From assembly GCF_004120195.1 (NCBI RefSeq), contig NZ_SCHN01000020.1, positions 36,453 through 100,452 of the forward strand: a stretch of DNA of 64,000 nucleotides. Reading direction: 5' to 3'. Numbering within the stretch: the first letter of the stretch is position 1; the number at the start of each line of letters is the position of its first letter. This document shows, piece by piece, positions 19,818-29,572 of the stretch. Both the position numbers and the translations under genes were made by a program. The DNA comes from Enterovibrio baiacu. GTDB taxonomy: Bacteria > Pseudomonadota > Gammaproteobacteria > Enterobacterales > Vibrionaceae. The notes under the pieces were generated by a model, which was not told the origin of the DNA, ran no database searches, and saw nothing but the letters and a program-made list of their open reading frames with translations.

Positions 19818-20694
19818 AGGATTGCTCCAAGTTCTTAATTGCTAGGTATAGCGACTGATTTTCAGGCGTGGCAATACTATGGCGACTTGCGCAATGAATC
19901 AAATAGCCTGTAATGGCCTCGATTTCGGATGGGCGTTTGTAAAACACATCACGGTTCATCGAGGAATAGTTTGTCGCTGTCGCATTCGCTACTGAGAGGG
20001 CACGTTGCAGCACGGTGTCGCTGTCAGTATCTATGCCTTCTGCTTGCATGACGAGGGCAATCTCGCTGGCAAGTTGGTGCAGCTGGTCACTGTATTCGGG
20101 TTTGGTGAGTTCACCGTTTTGAATCTGAAAGATCCCCGTTAACGGGTTGATCATGCAATTGATCGCGAGCTTCTGCCACAATGCCTGTTCGATCTTGCTT
20201 TCCCACTTGCAAGGGGGGAGGGCGTGGTTCAGCACCTCAGCTAAGAAATCACAGCGCTTGCCGCTTGGGTTAATACCGCCTAGCCGTGTTTCACCAATGC
20301 CCGTGTGTCGAACGGTGGTTTCCGACAGCAACAAACTTGCTTGAGAGGTGGTCGCGAGTAACAAGGGGATGCTACCTAGTTTTTCCACGGCGCTTTGCGC
20401 GGTGCCCATGCCGTTGTGCATGAGAATGACGGGCGTGTCTTGGTGAAGGTATGGCAACAAGCTGTTTAGTGCTGTATCGACCTGAAAAGCTTTGACGCAG
20501 ACGAGGATGCAATCACTATCGGCAAGTAAGTTGGCATTGTTGGCAGGAAAGTGTTGCTCTGTGAGCGACTCAAAGCCTCGCGTTAAAGATACCTGTTCTG
20601 CCCGTGTCCAGAAGTGAACATGGTGGCCTGCGTCTTGGAGCTTTAGTCCCCACAGCGTGCCCACAGCACCTGCACCGACGAGCGTGAAATGCAT
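19804..20694 (-). CDS. panE: 2-dehydropantoate 2-reductase
   Basis: PanE reduces ketopantoate to pantoate with NADPH in pantothenate and CoA synthesis. The 296-residue protein has the N-terminal Rossmann motif GAGAVGTLWG at residues 7-16, the catalytic lysine region WQKLAINCMINPLTGI near 175, and the C-terminal helical domain. I chose ATG 20694, preceded by AAAGGA, rather than a frame starting 21 residues upstream, because the Rossmann strand should begin at the N terminus. It overlaps yajL by 14 bases. Confidence 0.94.
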   Translation of the reverse strand: MHFTLVGAGAVGTLWGLKLQDAGHHVHFWTRAEQVSLTRGFESLTEQHFPANNANLLADSDCILVCVKAFQVDTALNSLLPYLHQDTPVILMHNGMGTAQSAVEKLGSIPLLLATTSQASLLLSETTVRHTGIGETRLGGINPSGKRCDFLAEVLNHALPPCKWESKIEQALWQKLAINCMINPLTGIFQIQNGELTKPEYSDQLHQLASEIALVMQAEGIDTDSDTVLQRALSVANATATNYSSMNRDVFYKRPSEIEAITGYLIHCASRHSIATPENQSLYLAIKNLEQSYDHP

Positions 20695-20810
20695 GATGTA
20701 TCCTTTCTGTTTCCAATCTTTAGAAGAATACCACCGATCATCCTTTCGAATCACCACTGTAACAGCAAGGAATCATTCAGTTACTGCGTTCACTTTGGGC
20801 CTCAGAAAGT

Positions 20811-20836
20811 AAAAAAGCACCCGAAGGTGCTTTTTT
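20811..20836. terminator. Bidirectional terminator between panE and ompK
   Basis: AAAAAAGCACC, loop CGAA, GGTGCTTTTTT. It lies just past the 3' end of minus-strand ompK and can terminate it; the same stem sequence is used after glyA. Confidence 0.88.
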
Positions 20837-20850
20837 CGATAATCTTGCGA

Positions 20851-21636
20851 TTACAGGTGCATACCGATGCGGAAGATAGCTGCGTCGCCGTAGCCGTCTA
20901 CACCCAGTTTGTTATAGAAGTAACGGTATGTAATGCCTGTGTAGATGGTGTCAGTGATGTCGTACCAAAGGCTTACACCACCATTGTGACCCATCTTGCC
21001 GTATTGCATGCCAGCATAGTCATCATTTCGGTCAAATTCGATTTCATGCCAGTTAGTAAGCATTAGAGGCTGACCAGCGATATCGAAGTTGTACATTGCT
21101 GTCCAACCAGCCATGTAGCCATTGAAGCCAGATGCATTGAACGAGCTTTTTAGAACTTGAGTGTCTTTATCACGAGTTTCAATCGTATCGATAGAGAGGT
21201 CATGAACACCAATAAATGGGTTGAAAGACCAACCTTCACCATTTAGACCAAGGTAACCAAAACCAAGAACACGGTTTTGTTCGTTGGTAAATGCGTTGTC
21301 TTTTAGGTCGTATACTTGGCCGTATGCAGTAATGTTATCTACAAGTTTGTAGTGAACAGTGAACTTAGCTGCTTGGCTACGAGTATCTGAACCTTGGTCT
21401 AGCTTCTCGTATTCGTAAAAACCGTAAACTTGGCCCCAATCAAAGCCAGCACCAGCTTCCGCACCGATAGTAACGTGCTTGTCGCGGTTATTTTCTACGC
21501 CACCGAAGTGGTCATCGCCGTTGGTCCACTTCAAGTAGTCTGCATATACGTTTGCAAAACCATAATGATATTCAGCTTGTGCTGGTACAGCTGCCGCTGA
21601 CGCCAGAACGGCAAGTGCTACTACTGATTTACGCAT
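20851..21636 (-). CDS. ompK: OmpK/Tsx family outer membrane channel
   Basis: A 261-residue outer membrane beta-barrel of the nucleoside-specific channel (Tsx/OmpK) family; in vibrios OmpK is also the receptor for phage KVP40. A signal peptide is clear (MRKSVVALAVLASAAAVPAQA, cleavage before EYHYG), followed by alternating aromatic strands and a terminal segment ending FRIGMHL, close to the usual C-terminal aromatic signature but ending in leucine. It is monocistronic with a terminator. A PurR/CytR-like palindrome lies about 116 bases upstream. The assignment to the family is good; the exact orthologue (ompK or tsx) is less certain. Confidence 0.85.
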   Translation of the reverse strand: MRKSVVALAVLASAAAVPAQAEYHYGFANVYADYLKWTNGDDHFGGVENNRDKHVTIGAEAGAGFDWGQVYGFYEYEKLDQGSDTRSQAAKFTVHYKLVDNITAYGQVYDLKDNAFTNEQNRVLGFGYLGLNGEGWSFNPFIGVHDLSIDTIETRDKDTQVLKSSFNASGFNGYMAGWTAMYNFDIAGQPLMLTNWHEIEFDRNDDYAGMQYGKMGHNGGVSLWYDITDTIYTGITYRYFYNKLGVDGYGDAAIFRIGMHL

Positions 21637-21751
21637 CTTAAGTTCTCTTTTACATCGCTAAGATTGGAGTGGCAAAGACACCGAATGGTAGGACCTCCGC
21701 CGTTGCGAGCGCCATTCTATGTAAAAGTTCAAAAAAGGAAATGCAATGTAA

Positions 21752-21767
21752 CCGCAACCGTTTGCGT
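21752..21767 (-). promoter_or_regulatory. PurR/LacI-family-like operator upstream of ompK
   Basis: CCGCAACCGTTTGCGT matches 14 of 16 positions of the ideal PurR palindrome, with the right half perfect. It sits upstream of a candidate -10 (TAGAAT on the minus strand) of ompK. Purine or nucleoside control of a nucleoside channel would be logical; CytR is an alternative. Confidence 0.4.
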
Positions 21768-21898
21768 ATTGTGATGCAGATCTCTATGTAACGGATTACA
21801 TATGAGATTAAAGTCTCAATATTTGACGTGTGTTTTGTATTTGAGGGGGCTTAGGCGTGTTACCCGTGACGAATGCCACGGGTTCAACAGATTTTAGG

Positions 21899-23287
21899 TT
21901 ATTTCTGTAACTCAGCGAGGCGTTTGAAGTGGTGACGAAGCCCCACAATCATCGCAAGGCTTGGCAATACCATCAGCGTTGTAATGATGAAGAACAGCGA
22001 CCAAGGGTTCAGCCAGTCAATGCCATTCAACCATTCAAAGCTCTCTATCCAATCCACCATGGAGCCGCTGAAAGACGACAGCGTCGTTCTTCCAAGGTTT
22101 CCAAGGGACGCCAGCAACGCATATTGCGTGGCAGAGAAAGCGCGTCCTGTTAGGAAGGTGAGGAAAGAGACAAACGCGATGGTGGCAAATGCACTGGTGA
22201 AGTTATCAACCAGTATCGTTGCAAGGAAAAGATCTTTGTTCGGACCAAGTTGCGCCATGAGCGCGAACATTAAGTTACTGCTGGCCATGGCGACACCGCC
22301 AATCAGAAGACCTTTGACCACGCCGAATCGGACATTGACGGCGCTGCCAATCAAGGTGAATACAACCGTGGCTCCCCAGCCGATGAGTTTGGAGTAGTTG
22401 CCAATGTCTTCGTTGCTAAATCCAATCTCTTTGTAGAACACGATCGACATGCGCCCGAGGAAGGCCTCTCCGATTTTAAAGAGAAAGACAAAGAGCAGAA
22501 GGGTCAGTGCAACCTGCACGCCATTGCGTCGGAAAAACTCAGCGAAGGGCTCAACAATGGTGACGGAAAACCAAACCATAATGCTGCTTTCGCCTTGGTT
22601 GAGGCGCTTGGCATAACGAGACTCTGCCTCCGCTTGAAGCTTTTCTCGATTGGTATTGGGTTCGCCAACGAACAAGGTGAAAAGGATCAATAACCCCACA
22701 AACGCAGCCATGCCGTAATACACGCCATTCCAGCCAATGCTATCGGCATTGATAAAGGCGAAATAGCCCGGAAGGCTGTATCCCGTCCACCACCCTATGA
22801 CCGCCATAGCAGCGGCCTGTGGCAGTTTGTTTTTTTCCTGCTCTTGGAAGCTATCGATCCGGAAGGCATCAATGGCAATGTCTTGAGTGGATGACGCAAG
22901 CGCGATCGTGAAAGCAAGGGTGGTGGTTAGCCAAAGGTTAAACGATGGATCGGTATTGGCAATGCTCAGGGTACAGATCAGCATGATGACCTGCATGAGC
23001 AAGATCCAGCTGCGTCGTTGACCTAAATGTTTGTGCAGGACTGGCAGTTTTACGCGGTCAATCAGCGGTGCCCACATCCAGTTGATGGCATAGACGGCAA
23101 ACACTGATCCGAACAATCCGATGGCTGTGCGTGTAAGCCCAGCATCTTTCAGCCAACCAGACATGTTGGAGCCGATTAACAGCCAAGGAAAGCCGCTGGC
23201 ACAACCGAGAAGAAAGACCCAAAGTAGGCGTCTATCAAGGTAGCTAGTGAGTGTCTCTCGCCATGTTTGCGCGGGATCGTGGGACAT
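21899..23287 (-). CDS. ampG: Muropeptide permease AmpG
   Basis: AmpG is the inner membrane MFS transporter that imports anhydro-muropeptides for peptidoglycan recycling and beta-lactamase signalling. The 462-residue protein has about 12-14 hydrophobic segments and the conserved starts RRLLWVFLLGCASGFPWLLIG and DIAIDAFRID characteristic of AmpG. The ATG at 23287 has AAGGACG upstream. It is last in the yajG-ppiA-unknown-ampG group; E. coli also pairs ampG with yajG and bolA. Confidence 0.94.
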   Translation of the reverse strand: MSHDPAQTWRETLTSYLDRRLLWVFLLGCASGFPWLLIGSNMSGWLKDAGLTRTAIGLFGSVFAVYAINWMWAPLIDRVKLPVLHKHLGQRRSWILLMQVIMLICTLSIANTDPSFNLWLTTTLAFTIALASSTQDIAIDAFRIDSFQEQEKNKLPQAAAMAVIGWWTGYSLPGYFAFINADSIGWNGVYYGMAAFVGLLILFTLFVGEPNTNREKLQAEAESRYAKRLNQGESSIMVWFSVTIVEPFAEFFRRNGVQVALTLLLFVFLFKIGEAFLGRMSIVFYKEIGFSNEDIGNYSKLIGWGATVVFTLIGSAVNVRFGVVKGLLIGGVAMASSNLMFALMAQLGPNKDLFLATILVDNFTSAFATIAFVSFLTFLTGRAFSATQYALLASLGNLGRTTLSSFSGSMVDWIESFEWLNGIDWLNPWSLFFIITTLMVLPSLAMIVGLRHHFKRLAELQK

Positions 23288-23335
23288 GAAAGACGTCCTT
23301 GTGAGTAACAGAGAATATCACCATGCTACCGTGCT

Positions 23336-23701
23336 TCAAGGTCGAATGCCACGAGCAAAATCGGGGACTTTTCCTTTGTTGATCAGATAACAAGCGCACT
23401 CTTGCACACGTTGCTTCACGAAGCGATTGCCTCTCAGCTCATGCTCTTGTCGAGATTCGATGAGGTAAATGAGGTACCAGTAAACCGATTCGTACTGATC
23501 CTCAGGGGGGCCGCTGGGCAGGGACAGTTGCCACCAGTCCAAAAACTGCTGCTTTACCGACTCTTTTAATTCGTCGTAATCAGATTGACGAATAATAAAG
23601 CGCACGACCTCAGCAGCAAACGCTGGCGCATATTGTCGAATATGTTCGCCAGCTGCCTGCTTGTCGTTGTTTTCCGGATTGTCGGCAACGAGTTTTAGCA
23701 T
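23336..23701 (-). CDS. Conserved hypothetical protein between ppiA and ampG
   Basis: A 121-residue soluble protein I do not recognise. It is rich in Gln, Glu, Arg and Tyr, has no signal peptide or membrane segment, and is predicted largely helical (AFAAEVVRFIIRQSDYDELKE; VYWYLIYLIESRQ). The start ATG at 23701 has GGAG at the right distance, and it begins 15 bases after the ppiA stop, so it is very likely real and co-transcribed. One Cys pair (CACYL) is not a metal motif. Function unknown; possibly a Vibrionaceae-specific operon member. Confidence 0.75.
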   Translation of the reverse strand: MLKLVADNPENNDKQAAGEHIRQYAPAFAAEVVRFIIRQSDYDELKESVKQQFLDWWQLSLPSGPPEDQYESVYWYLIYLIESRQEHELRGNRFVKQRVQECACYLINKGKVPDFARGIRP

Positions 23702-23715
23702 GTCTCCAAGGCCTA

Positions 23716-24285
23716 TTACTTAGTGGTAATCGTCATTTTCTCGATAAGTATAGGCTGCTGTGGAACATCACGCATACGCGCTTCTGGGATAGTGACGGTT
23801 TTCGCGCTCGCGATTTTTTCAACCGTTGTAAACCCTTGAATAACCTTGCCAAAGACGGTGTAGCCAAATTTGTAATCTGTCCCGTCTAGGTTGCTGTTAT
23901 TTTGTAGGTTGATGTAGAACTGACGTGTTGCAGAATCTGGGTCTGAGGTACGTGCCATTGCAATTGTGCCGCGGCTATTGCTCAAACCGTTTTTCGATTC
24001 ATTGACCACTTCTTCATAGCTCGGTCTGCGCTCAAATGACTTGTCGAAACCACCACCTTGCACAACAAACCCTTGGATTACACGGTGGAATTGCGTGCCG
24101 ACATAGCTACCGTCTTCAACGTATCTCAGAAAGTTGGCCACTGTTTTAGGGGCTTTATCTGGGTAGAGTTCAAGCGTGAAATTACCGTCAGTCGTCGTGA
24201 CATTGACCACGGGGTTGGCTGCCCACGCTGATAGCGAGGCAAGCATGAATACAGCGGTCAGTGCCGCTTTGAAAACGTTTTTCAT
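23716..24285 (-). CDS. ppiA: Periplasmic peptidyl-prolyl cis-trans isomerase, cyclophilin type
   Basis: A cyclophilin that speeds proline isomerisation during folding in the periplasm. The 189-residue precursor has a signal peptide ending ASLSAWA, then the cyclophilin core with TQFHRVIQGFVVQGGGF (catalytic Arg) and ARTSDPDSATRQFYINL. Length equals E. coli PpiA (190). Its ATG overlaps the last base of the yajG stop (TAATG), showing coupling. Confidence 0.94.
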   Translation of the reverse strand: MKNVFKAALTAVFMLASLSAWAANPVVNVTTTDGNFTLELYPDKAPKTVANFLRYVEDGSYVGTQFHRVIQGFVVQGGGFDKSFERRPSYEEVVNESKNGLSNSRGTIAMARTSDPDSATRQFYINLQNNSNLDGTDYKFGYTVFGKVIQGFTTVEKIASAKTVTIPEARMRDVPQQPILIEKMTITTK

Positions 24286-24857
24286 TAGAAGTTCTCGTTC
24301 ATAAAGGTGGCAAGTTGCTTGTCACGGGAAATGTCTTGAAGCACGGCTTCTAACAAGGTGTTCAACGCAATTTCCATGTCTTCCACCGATGCGCTGGTTG
24401 CGCCTTCCATGGTGGATTTACCTGTGTAGCGTTTCACAAACTTATTATCGCTTGTCTCTGCCACGAGTTGGATCTGTACATTGGTTTGCATGGTGTGAGA
24501 AAACACAGAGTGTTCAACTTTTACCAATGCGTCCAGCACGTCTAAACGCACTTTGCCTTTGCTGTCGGTAGCAACGCGGTAGCCTTGTGAATTGAATTGG
24601 CGAGTAAGCGCGTCTTCAAGCACGATGCGTACGTTAGAGGTTGCATGGATCGGCTGAACATTTTTACGGCCGTTATCAACAACAGCAACAAATTGGGCAG
24701 TACGTAAGTCGCGACTTTCTACCATCACCGTCTTACCCTGAACAGCAGGAACCGACGAGATCGTTGGTTGAGGAGCGACGGTAAGTTGCGGTTCTTTGGG
24801 CGTAGAGCAAGCGCTCAAACCTAAAACGAGACCAGATATCAGTAGAATTTTTTTCAT
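24285..24857 (-). CDS. yajG: YajG family lipoprotein
   Basis: A 190-residue putative outer membrane lipoprotein of the YajG family, whose function is not established. The signal peptide ends in a lipobox LSAC with Cys17, followed by STPKEPQ; Ser at +2 favours outer membrane sorting. It starts the yajG-ppiA-unknown-ampG group and lies 28 bases after rlmG, so it may be transcribed with rlmG. The link with ampG is conserved in enterobacteria. Confidence 0.9.
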   Translation of the reverse strand: MKKILLISGLVLGLSACSTPKEPQLTVAPQPTISSVPAVQGKTVMVESRDLRTAQFVAVVDNGRKNVQPIHATSNVRIVLEDALTRQFNSQGYRVATDSKGKVRLDVLDALVKVEHSVFSHTMQTNVQIQLVAETSDNKFVKRYTGKSTMEGATSASVEDMEIALNTLLEAVLQDISRDKQLATFMNENF

Positions 24858-24885
24858 GTGTTAACACATCCCTTTAGCGTCTGAC

Positions 24886-26013
24886 TTATTTAGAAGCTTC
24901 GACAATAACAAACTTACTGTTGGAGGCAATGATCTCTGCATTGCCAAAAAGACGTTTCAATTTAGCATGATAGCCGAGGTGACGGTTTCCTATCACGACA
25001 ATGCGTCCCTTCGGTTCTAGAACTCGCTTAGCGTCACAAAACATTTGCCAAGCGATATGATCAGTCACTGCATGTTGTTGGTGAAACGGAGGATTACAAA
25101 GTACCAGATCGGCACTGTTTTCTTCGAATTCATCAAGACAGTTGTTGGCACGACACTCGAACCGAGAGGGATCAATACCATGGGCGACTAAATTGTGTCT
25201 TGCTGAGGCGATCGCCATGTGACTTTCGTCCACAGCTGTTACGTTGGCTTGGGGGTTCAATTTCGCGGATTGGATCGCCAGAACGCCGTTTCCACAGCCT
25301 AAATCGATAATGTGTTTTATGTCTTCGCTACGCGGAAGATGCTTGAGCATTAAATAAGCAGCAATATCGAGGCTTTCAGATGAAAACACATTCGCGTGGT
25401 TTGATAGCGTAAGCTGGTATTCAGGCACATCAAACGAGGTCATTGCGTTTGGCAAGGCTTCGAGTTGAATGTGCTTTTCACAAAAAATCAGACGTGCTTT
25501 CTTCTTCGCCAACGACGTGTGGGTTTCACCCAAGTGTTTTTCAAACAGTTTGAGTGTTGAGGTGTGCACATCTTTCGCTTTTGCGCCAAAAACCACAGAA
25601 GGTGATTTGCCGCTCAATTGCGCGATTTGTTGCAATTGCCACACCAAGAGTCGATTGTTTTTTGGCAGTTTTGCAACCACGATATCAACATCAAAAGAGA
25701 GTGTGTCCAGTGATGTCAGCAATGTTGCACCGTGGAGGTCATTTTCTTCCATATTCTTTTCTATGCTCTGTTGTGAGAGCAGAGAATCGTTTACAGCTGT
25801 AACGTTAAATTGCTGCGCGAGGGCCCAACAAGTGAGGGCACCAAAGCCATCATTGAGGATCAGTACGCGAGATTGCGGGGGCAGCGCGAGGCCTTTAACA
25901 TGCTCAATTAAATATTCGTCCGCGGCATCCCATGCTTGCAGAGTTTCGTTCTTTTGGATTGGATAGCGTCGTAGCGCTAAAGCGAGGCTTTCAATTTGCA
26001 AAGTGGTTTTCAT
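24886..26013 (-). CDS. rlmG: 23S rRNA (guanine(1835)-N2)-methyltransferase RlmG
   Basis: RlmG methylates G1835 of 23S rRNA using SAM. The 375-residue protein has the two-domain RlmG/RsmC architecture: an N-terminal degenerate methyltransferase-like half (LQAWDAADEYLIEHV, GAKAKDVHTSTLKLFEK) and an active C-terminal half with SAM motif DLGCGNGVLAIQ near residue 240 and catalytic motif CNPPFHQQHA near 310. The LQAWxAADEYL start and AKARDIHTSTL-like block identify RlmG rather than RsmC. Divergent from bolA. Confidence 0.94.
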   Translation of the reverse strand: MKTTLQIESLALALRRYPIQKNETLQAWDAADEYLIEHVKGLALPPQSRVLILNDGFGALTCWALAQQFNVTAVNDSLLSQQSIEKNMEENDLHGATLLTSLDTLSFDVDIVVAKLPKNNRLLVWQLQQIAQLSGKSPSVVFGAKAKDVHTSTLKLFEKHLGETHTSLAKKKARLIFCEKHIQLEALPNAMTSFDVPEYQLTLSNHANVFSSESLDIAAYLMLKHLPRSEDIKHIIDLGCGNGVLAIQSAKLNPQANVTAVDESHMAIASARHNLVAHGIDPSRFECRANNCLDEFEENSADLVLCNPPFHQQHAVTDHIAWQMFCDAKRVLEPKGRIVVIGNRHLGYHAKLKRLFGNAEIIASNSKFVIVEASK

Positions 26014-26159
26014 TCAAAGATGCCAGCGAAGCGAGAAAAAGAGTGGGATTGATGGCGTATATTGTCGCAGATGATGCAAATACTGCAATCCTCTTCGCTT
26101 CTGCCTATCATTAGACGGGACGCGATGATGTTTCAAAAAGATAAGGGCTATAACGAACA

Positions 26160-26480
26160 ATGGTTGTACAGCAAAGAATCGAACAAAAACTGGCCGCAGC
26201 ATTTTCTCCTGTGTTTTTAGATGTGATCAATGAAAGTCACATGCACAATGTTCCAGCAGGATCAGAAAGCCATTTCAAAGTAACGGTTGTTACGCAGGGC
26301 TTTGAAGGGAAACGATTACTGGCAAGACACCGTTCGGTTAACCAAGCACTCGCGGATGAGTTGAAAAATGATATCCATGCTTTGGCAATTCATACATATA
26401 CTGAAAGCGAGTGGCACGAATTAAATGGGCAATCCCCAGTTTCTCCTCCATGCCACGGCGGGTCAAAACTAGACCAGTAA
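26160..26480 (+). CDS. bolA: BolA family transcriptional and Fe-S regulator
   Basis: BolA is a stress-linked regulator that partners monothiol glutaredoxin (Grx4). The 106-residue protein has the BolA core: [22 protein letters not shown] with the conserved histidine, then [13 protein letters not shown] and a terminal [10 protein letters not shown]. The short tail after that is not conserved. Start ATG 26160 has only AAGGG at a long distance, so initiation may be weak. Followed by a terminator. Confidence 0.94.
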   Translation: MVVQQRIEQKLAAAFSPVFLDVINESHMHNVPAGSESHFKVTVVTQGFEGKRLLARHRSVNQALADELKNDIHALAIHTYTESEWHELNGQSPVSPPCHGGSKLDQ

Positions 26481-26495
26481 GATTGAACAATATTC

Positions 26496-26522
26496 AAGGC
26501 TGTTAGCATAAACGGCCTTTTT
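26496..26522 (+). terminator. Rho-independent terminator after bolA
   Basis: AAGGCTGTT and AACGGCCTT form a nine-base stem with one G-U pair around a six-base loop, followed by a T-run interrupted by one A. Confidence 0.75.
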
Positions 26523-26983
26523 ATTGGTAAAAGTAAAAAATGCATAACGCGCAGTTAACAACTTGAATGAAAAATTCTGCGAAGTGAAATGTAAGTGAGC
26601 AAATGTTAAAGATTTACGTGTCGACGAAACACGATATGCATGCATAAACATTTTTACAGTTTGTTACGCTTGTAACACTCTTTAAACAACGTTTTTGCAT
26701 GCCGATTTGTGCACTTGCTCATACTTATCAATCAGAATTGGCGATAGTTTGCTCAGTTGCCGAAAATTCAAGGTGTATCACGGTGATTGCCGTGGAATAG
26801 CGACTTTGGTTGATGGTAGAATCCACCGCTTGAAAACTAGCCCGACGCTGAAAAATGTTGCGGGTTAGTCATTTGGAAGTTGCGAAGGTTGAATGATTTC
26901 GTTGTTCAGCCAGACAGTGGAAAGTCGTGTATTAACTGCGCAATAACAGAATTCTTTTTCCCGTTAATGTAGTGCAAGTGCGT
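26523..26983. promoter_or_regulatory. 461-bp gene-free upstream region of the nqr operon
   Basis: No open frame is convincing. It contains an inverted repeat TGTTAC/GTAACA at 26662-26677 and, in the likely leader, two hairpins: CACGG/CCGTG at 26779-26794 and ACTAGCCCG/CGGGTTAGT at 26836-26869 (one G-U pair, 16-base loop). This is unusually long for a simple promoter and suggests a structured leader. Confidence 0.5.
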
Positions 26984-28324
26984 ATGATTACAATAAAAAA
27001 GGGTTTGGATATCCCCATTTCAGGGACTCCTACTCAGGTGATTAATGATGGCCCAGCCATCAAAAAAGTCGCCTTGCTTGGCGAAGAGTACGTTGGCATG
27101 CGTCCAACAATGCATGTTCGCGTTGGAGATGTAGTAAAGAAAGGTCAGATTCTTTTTGAAGACAAAAAGAACGCTGGCGTTAAATTTACTGCACCTGCAG
27201 CAGGTACTGTGGTTGAAGTAAACCGCGGTGCGAAACGTGTTCTTCAGTCGGTTGTCATTGAAGTAGAAGGCAACGAGCAAGTCACTTTCAATAAGTACGA
27301 AGCCTCTGAAATTGCAGGCCTAGATCGTCAAGTTGTTGTAGAACAGCTTGTTGAGTCTGGTGCTTGGACAGCGCTTCGAACCCGTCCATTCAGCAAAAGC
27401 CCGGCAGTAGATGCGAAGGCTGCAGCTGTATTCGTTACAGCAATTGATACTAACCCTTTGGCTGCAAATCCAGAGCAAATTATCAATGAGCAGCAAGAAG
27501 CATTCGTTGCTGGTTTGGATGTTCTTTCACGTCTAACTGACAATAAAGTGTTCGTATGTAAAGGTGAGTCAAGCCTTCCACGTAGTTCACAATCAAATGT
27601 CGAAGAGCACGTGTTCAACGGTCCTCACCCAGCAGGTTTGGTTGGTACTCACATCCATTTCCTTCGCCCTGCAGGCTTGGAAGCGCAAGTTTGGCACCTG
27701 AACTACCAAGACGTTATTGCGTTCGGTAAACTTTTCCTAACCGGTGAAATTTACACTGACCGCGTAATCTCTTTGGCAGGCCCTGTGGTAAACAACCCTC
27801 GCCTAATTCGCACACAAGCCGGTGCGTCAATCAATGATCTTACTGACAATGAATTGATGCCTGGAGAAATCCGTCTCATTTCTGGTTCCGTACTAAGCGG
27901 TACAGAAGCTGGCGGTGTTCATGGTTATCTTGGTCGCTTCCACCTACAGGTGAGTGCGCTTCGAGAAGGCCGTGAGAAAGAACTGTTTGGTTGGATTGTT
28001 CCAGGCAAAAACAAGTTCTCTGTAACCCGTGCGTTCCTGAGCCAGTTCTTCAAAGGCCAGCTGTTCAACATGACAACCACTACCAATGGTAGTGAGCGTT
28101 CAATGGTGCCAATTGGTAACTACGAACGTGTTATGCCTCTGGACATTGAGCCAACCATGTTACTTCGAGACATCTGTGCAGGTGATTTGGACAGCATGGT
28201 TCAGTTAGGTGCATTGGAACTTGATTCAGAAGATTTAGCTCTGTGTACCTTTGTTTGCCCTGGCAAATACGATTTTGGCCCGATGCTTCGCGAGTGCCTT
28301 GATCAAATTGAGAAGGAAGGGTAA
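26984..28324 (+). CDS. nqrA: Na(+)-translocating NADH-quinone reductase subunit A
   Basis: NqrA is the peripheral cytoplasmic-side subunit of the six-subunit sodium-pumping NADH:quinone oxidoreductase and is implicated in quinone binding. The 446-residue product begins [16 protein letters not shown] and is collinear with V. cholerae NqrA, including [14 protein letters not shown] and [13 protein letters not shown] chose ATG 26984 to match the family start; a GTG 12 bases upstream is in frame but not conserved. No clear Shine-Dalgarno sequence is visible. First of nqrABCDEF. Confidence 0.97.
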   Translation: MITIKKGLDIPISGTPTQVINDGPAIKKVALLGEEYVGMRPTMHVRVGDVVKKGQILFEDKKNAGVKFTAPAAGTVVEVNRGAKRVLQSVVIEVEGNEQVTFNKYEASEIAGLDRQVVVEQLVESGAWTALRTRPFSKSPAVDAKAAAVFVTAIDTNPLAANPEQIINEQQEAFVAGLDVLSRLTDNKVFVCKGESSLPRSSQSNVEEHVFNGPHPAGLVGTHIHFLRPAGLEAQVWHLNYQDVIAFGKLFLTGEIYTDRVISLAGPVVNNPRLIRTQAGASINDLTDNELMPGEIRLISGSVLSGTEAGGVHGYLGRFHLQVSALREGREKELFGWIVPGKNKFSVTRAFLSQFFKGQLFNMTTTTNGSERSMVPIGNYERVMPLDIEPTMLLRDICAGDLDSMVQLGALELDSEDLALCTFVCPGKYDFGPMLRECLDQIEKEG

Positions 28325-28327
28325 CTG

Positions 28328-29572
28328 ATGAGCCTGAAAAAATACCTGGAAGACATCGAACCGCATTTTGAACCTGGTGGTAAGCACGAGAAATGGTTTG
28401 CACTGTACGAAGCAGTTGCAACCTTGCTATACACCCCAGGTACAGTGACACATCGCGGTTCGCATGTTCGTGACAGTATCGACCTAAAACGCATCATGAT
28501 CATGGTGTGGATTGCTGTGTTCCCTGCCATGTTCTTTGGCATGTACAACACAGGTAACCAAACCATCATGGCATTGAATGCCATGTACAGTGGCGACCAA
28601 CTTACCTCAATCATTGATGGTAACTGGCACTACTGGCTAACACAGATGTTTGGTGGCACGCTCCAAGCCGACGCAGGCTGGGCAAGCAAAATGATGCTTG
28701 GTGCGACCTACTTCCTTCCAATCTACGCGACGGTATTCCTTGTCGGTGGTTTCTGGGAAGTGCTTTTCTGTATGGTTCGCAAGCATGAAGTTAACGAAGG
28801 TTTCTTCGTTACCTCTATCTTGTTTGCTCTGATTGTTCCGCCAACGCTTCCGCTATGGCAAGCAGCGCTAGGTATTACCTTCGGTGTTGTTGTTGCGAAA
28901 GAAATCTTCGGTGGTACCGGACGTAACTTCTTGAACCCAGCACTTGCTGGTCGTGCATTCCTGTTCTTTGCATACCCTGCACAGATCTCAGGTGACTTGG
29001 TTTGGACTGCTGCTGATGGCTTCTCTGGTGCAACTGCACTGAGCCAATGGGCTGCAGGCGGTCAAGGCGCGCTGGTTCATAACGTAACTGGTAACTCGAT
29101 TTCTTGGATGGATGCGTTCATCGGTAACATCCCAGGCTCAATCGGTGAAGTATCAACACTGGCTATCATCATTGGTGGTGCAATGATCGTTGCGATGCGT
29201 ATTGCATCATGGCGCATCATTCTAGGTACCATGATTGGTCTCGTTGCTACTGCGACCCTGTTCAACATCATCGGCTCAAGCACTAACCCAATGTTCAGCA
29301 TGCCTTGGCACTGGCACTTGGTTCTAGGTGGTTTTGCGTTCGGTATGATGTTCATGGCAACCGATCCAGTTTCAGCCTCATTCACCAACAAAGCAAAATG
29401 GTGGTACGGCATCCTGATTGGTGCGATGGCAGTTATGATTCGTGTTGTTAACCCGGCATACCCAGAAGGCATGATGCTGGCGATTCTATTCGCGAACCTG
29501 TTTGCCCCGCTGTTCGACAACCTGGTAATTCAGGGCAACATCAAACGGAGACTGGCTCGTGTCAAGCAATAA
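28328..29572 (+). CDS. nqrB: Na(+)-translocating NADH-quinone reductase subunit B
   Basis: NqrB is a membrane subunit carrying a covalent FMN and riboflavin and forming the Na+ path. The 414-residue protein has many membrane segments and the FMN attachment site SGAT with Thr236 in [11 protein letters not shown], the same number as in V. cholerae. It starts three bases after the nqrA stop and its end overlaps nqrC by 14 bases. Confidence 0.97.
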   Translation: MSLKKYLEDIEPHFEPGGKHEKWFALYEAVATLLYTPGTVTHRGSHVRDSIDLKRIMIMVWIAVFPAMFFGMYNTGNQTIMALNAMYSGDQLTSIIDGNWHYWLTQMFGGTLQADAGWASKMMLGATYFLPIYATVFLVGGFWEVLFCMVRKHEVNEGFFVTSILFALIVPPTLPLWQAALGITFGVVVAKEIFGGTGRNFLNPALAGRAFLFFAYPAQISGDLVWTAADGFSGATALSQWAAGGQGALVHNVTGNSISWMDAFIGNIPGSIGEVSTLAIIIGGAMIVAMRIASWRIILGTMIGLVATATLFNIIGSSTNPMFSMPWHWHLVLGGFAFGMMFMATDPVSASFTNKAKWWYGILIGAMAVMIRVVNPAYPEGMMLAILFANLFAPLFDNLVIQGNIKRRLARVKQ

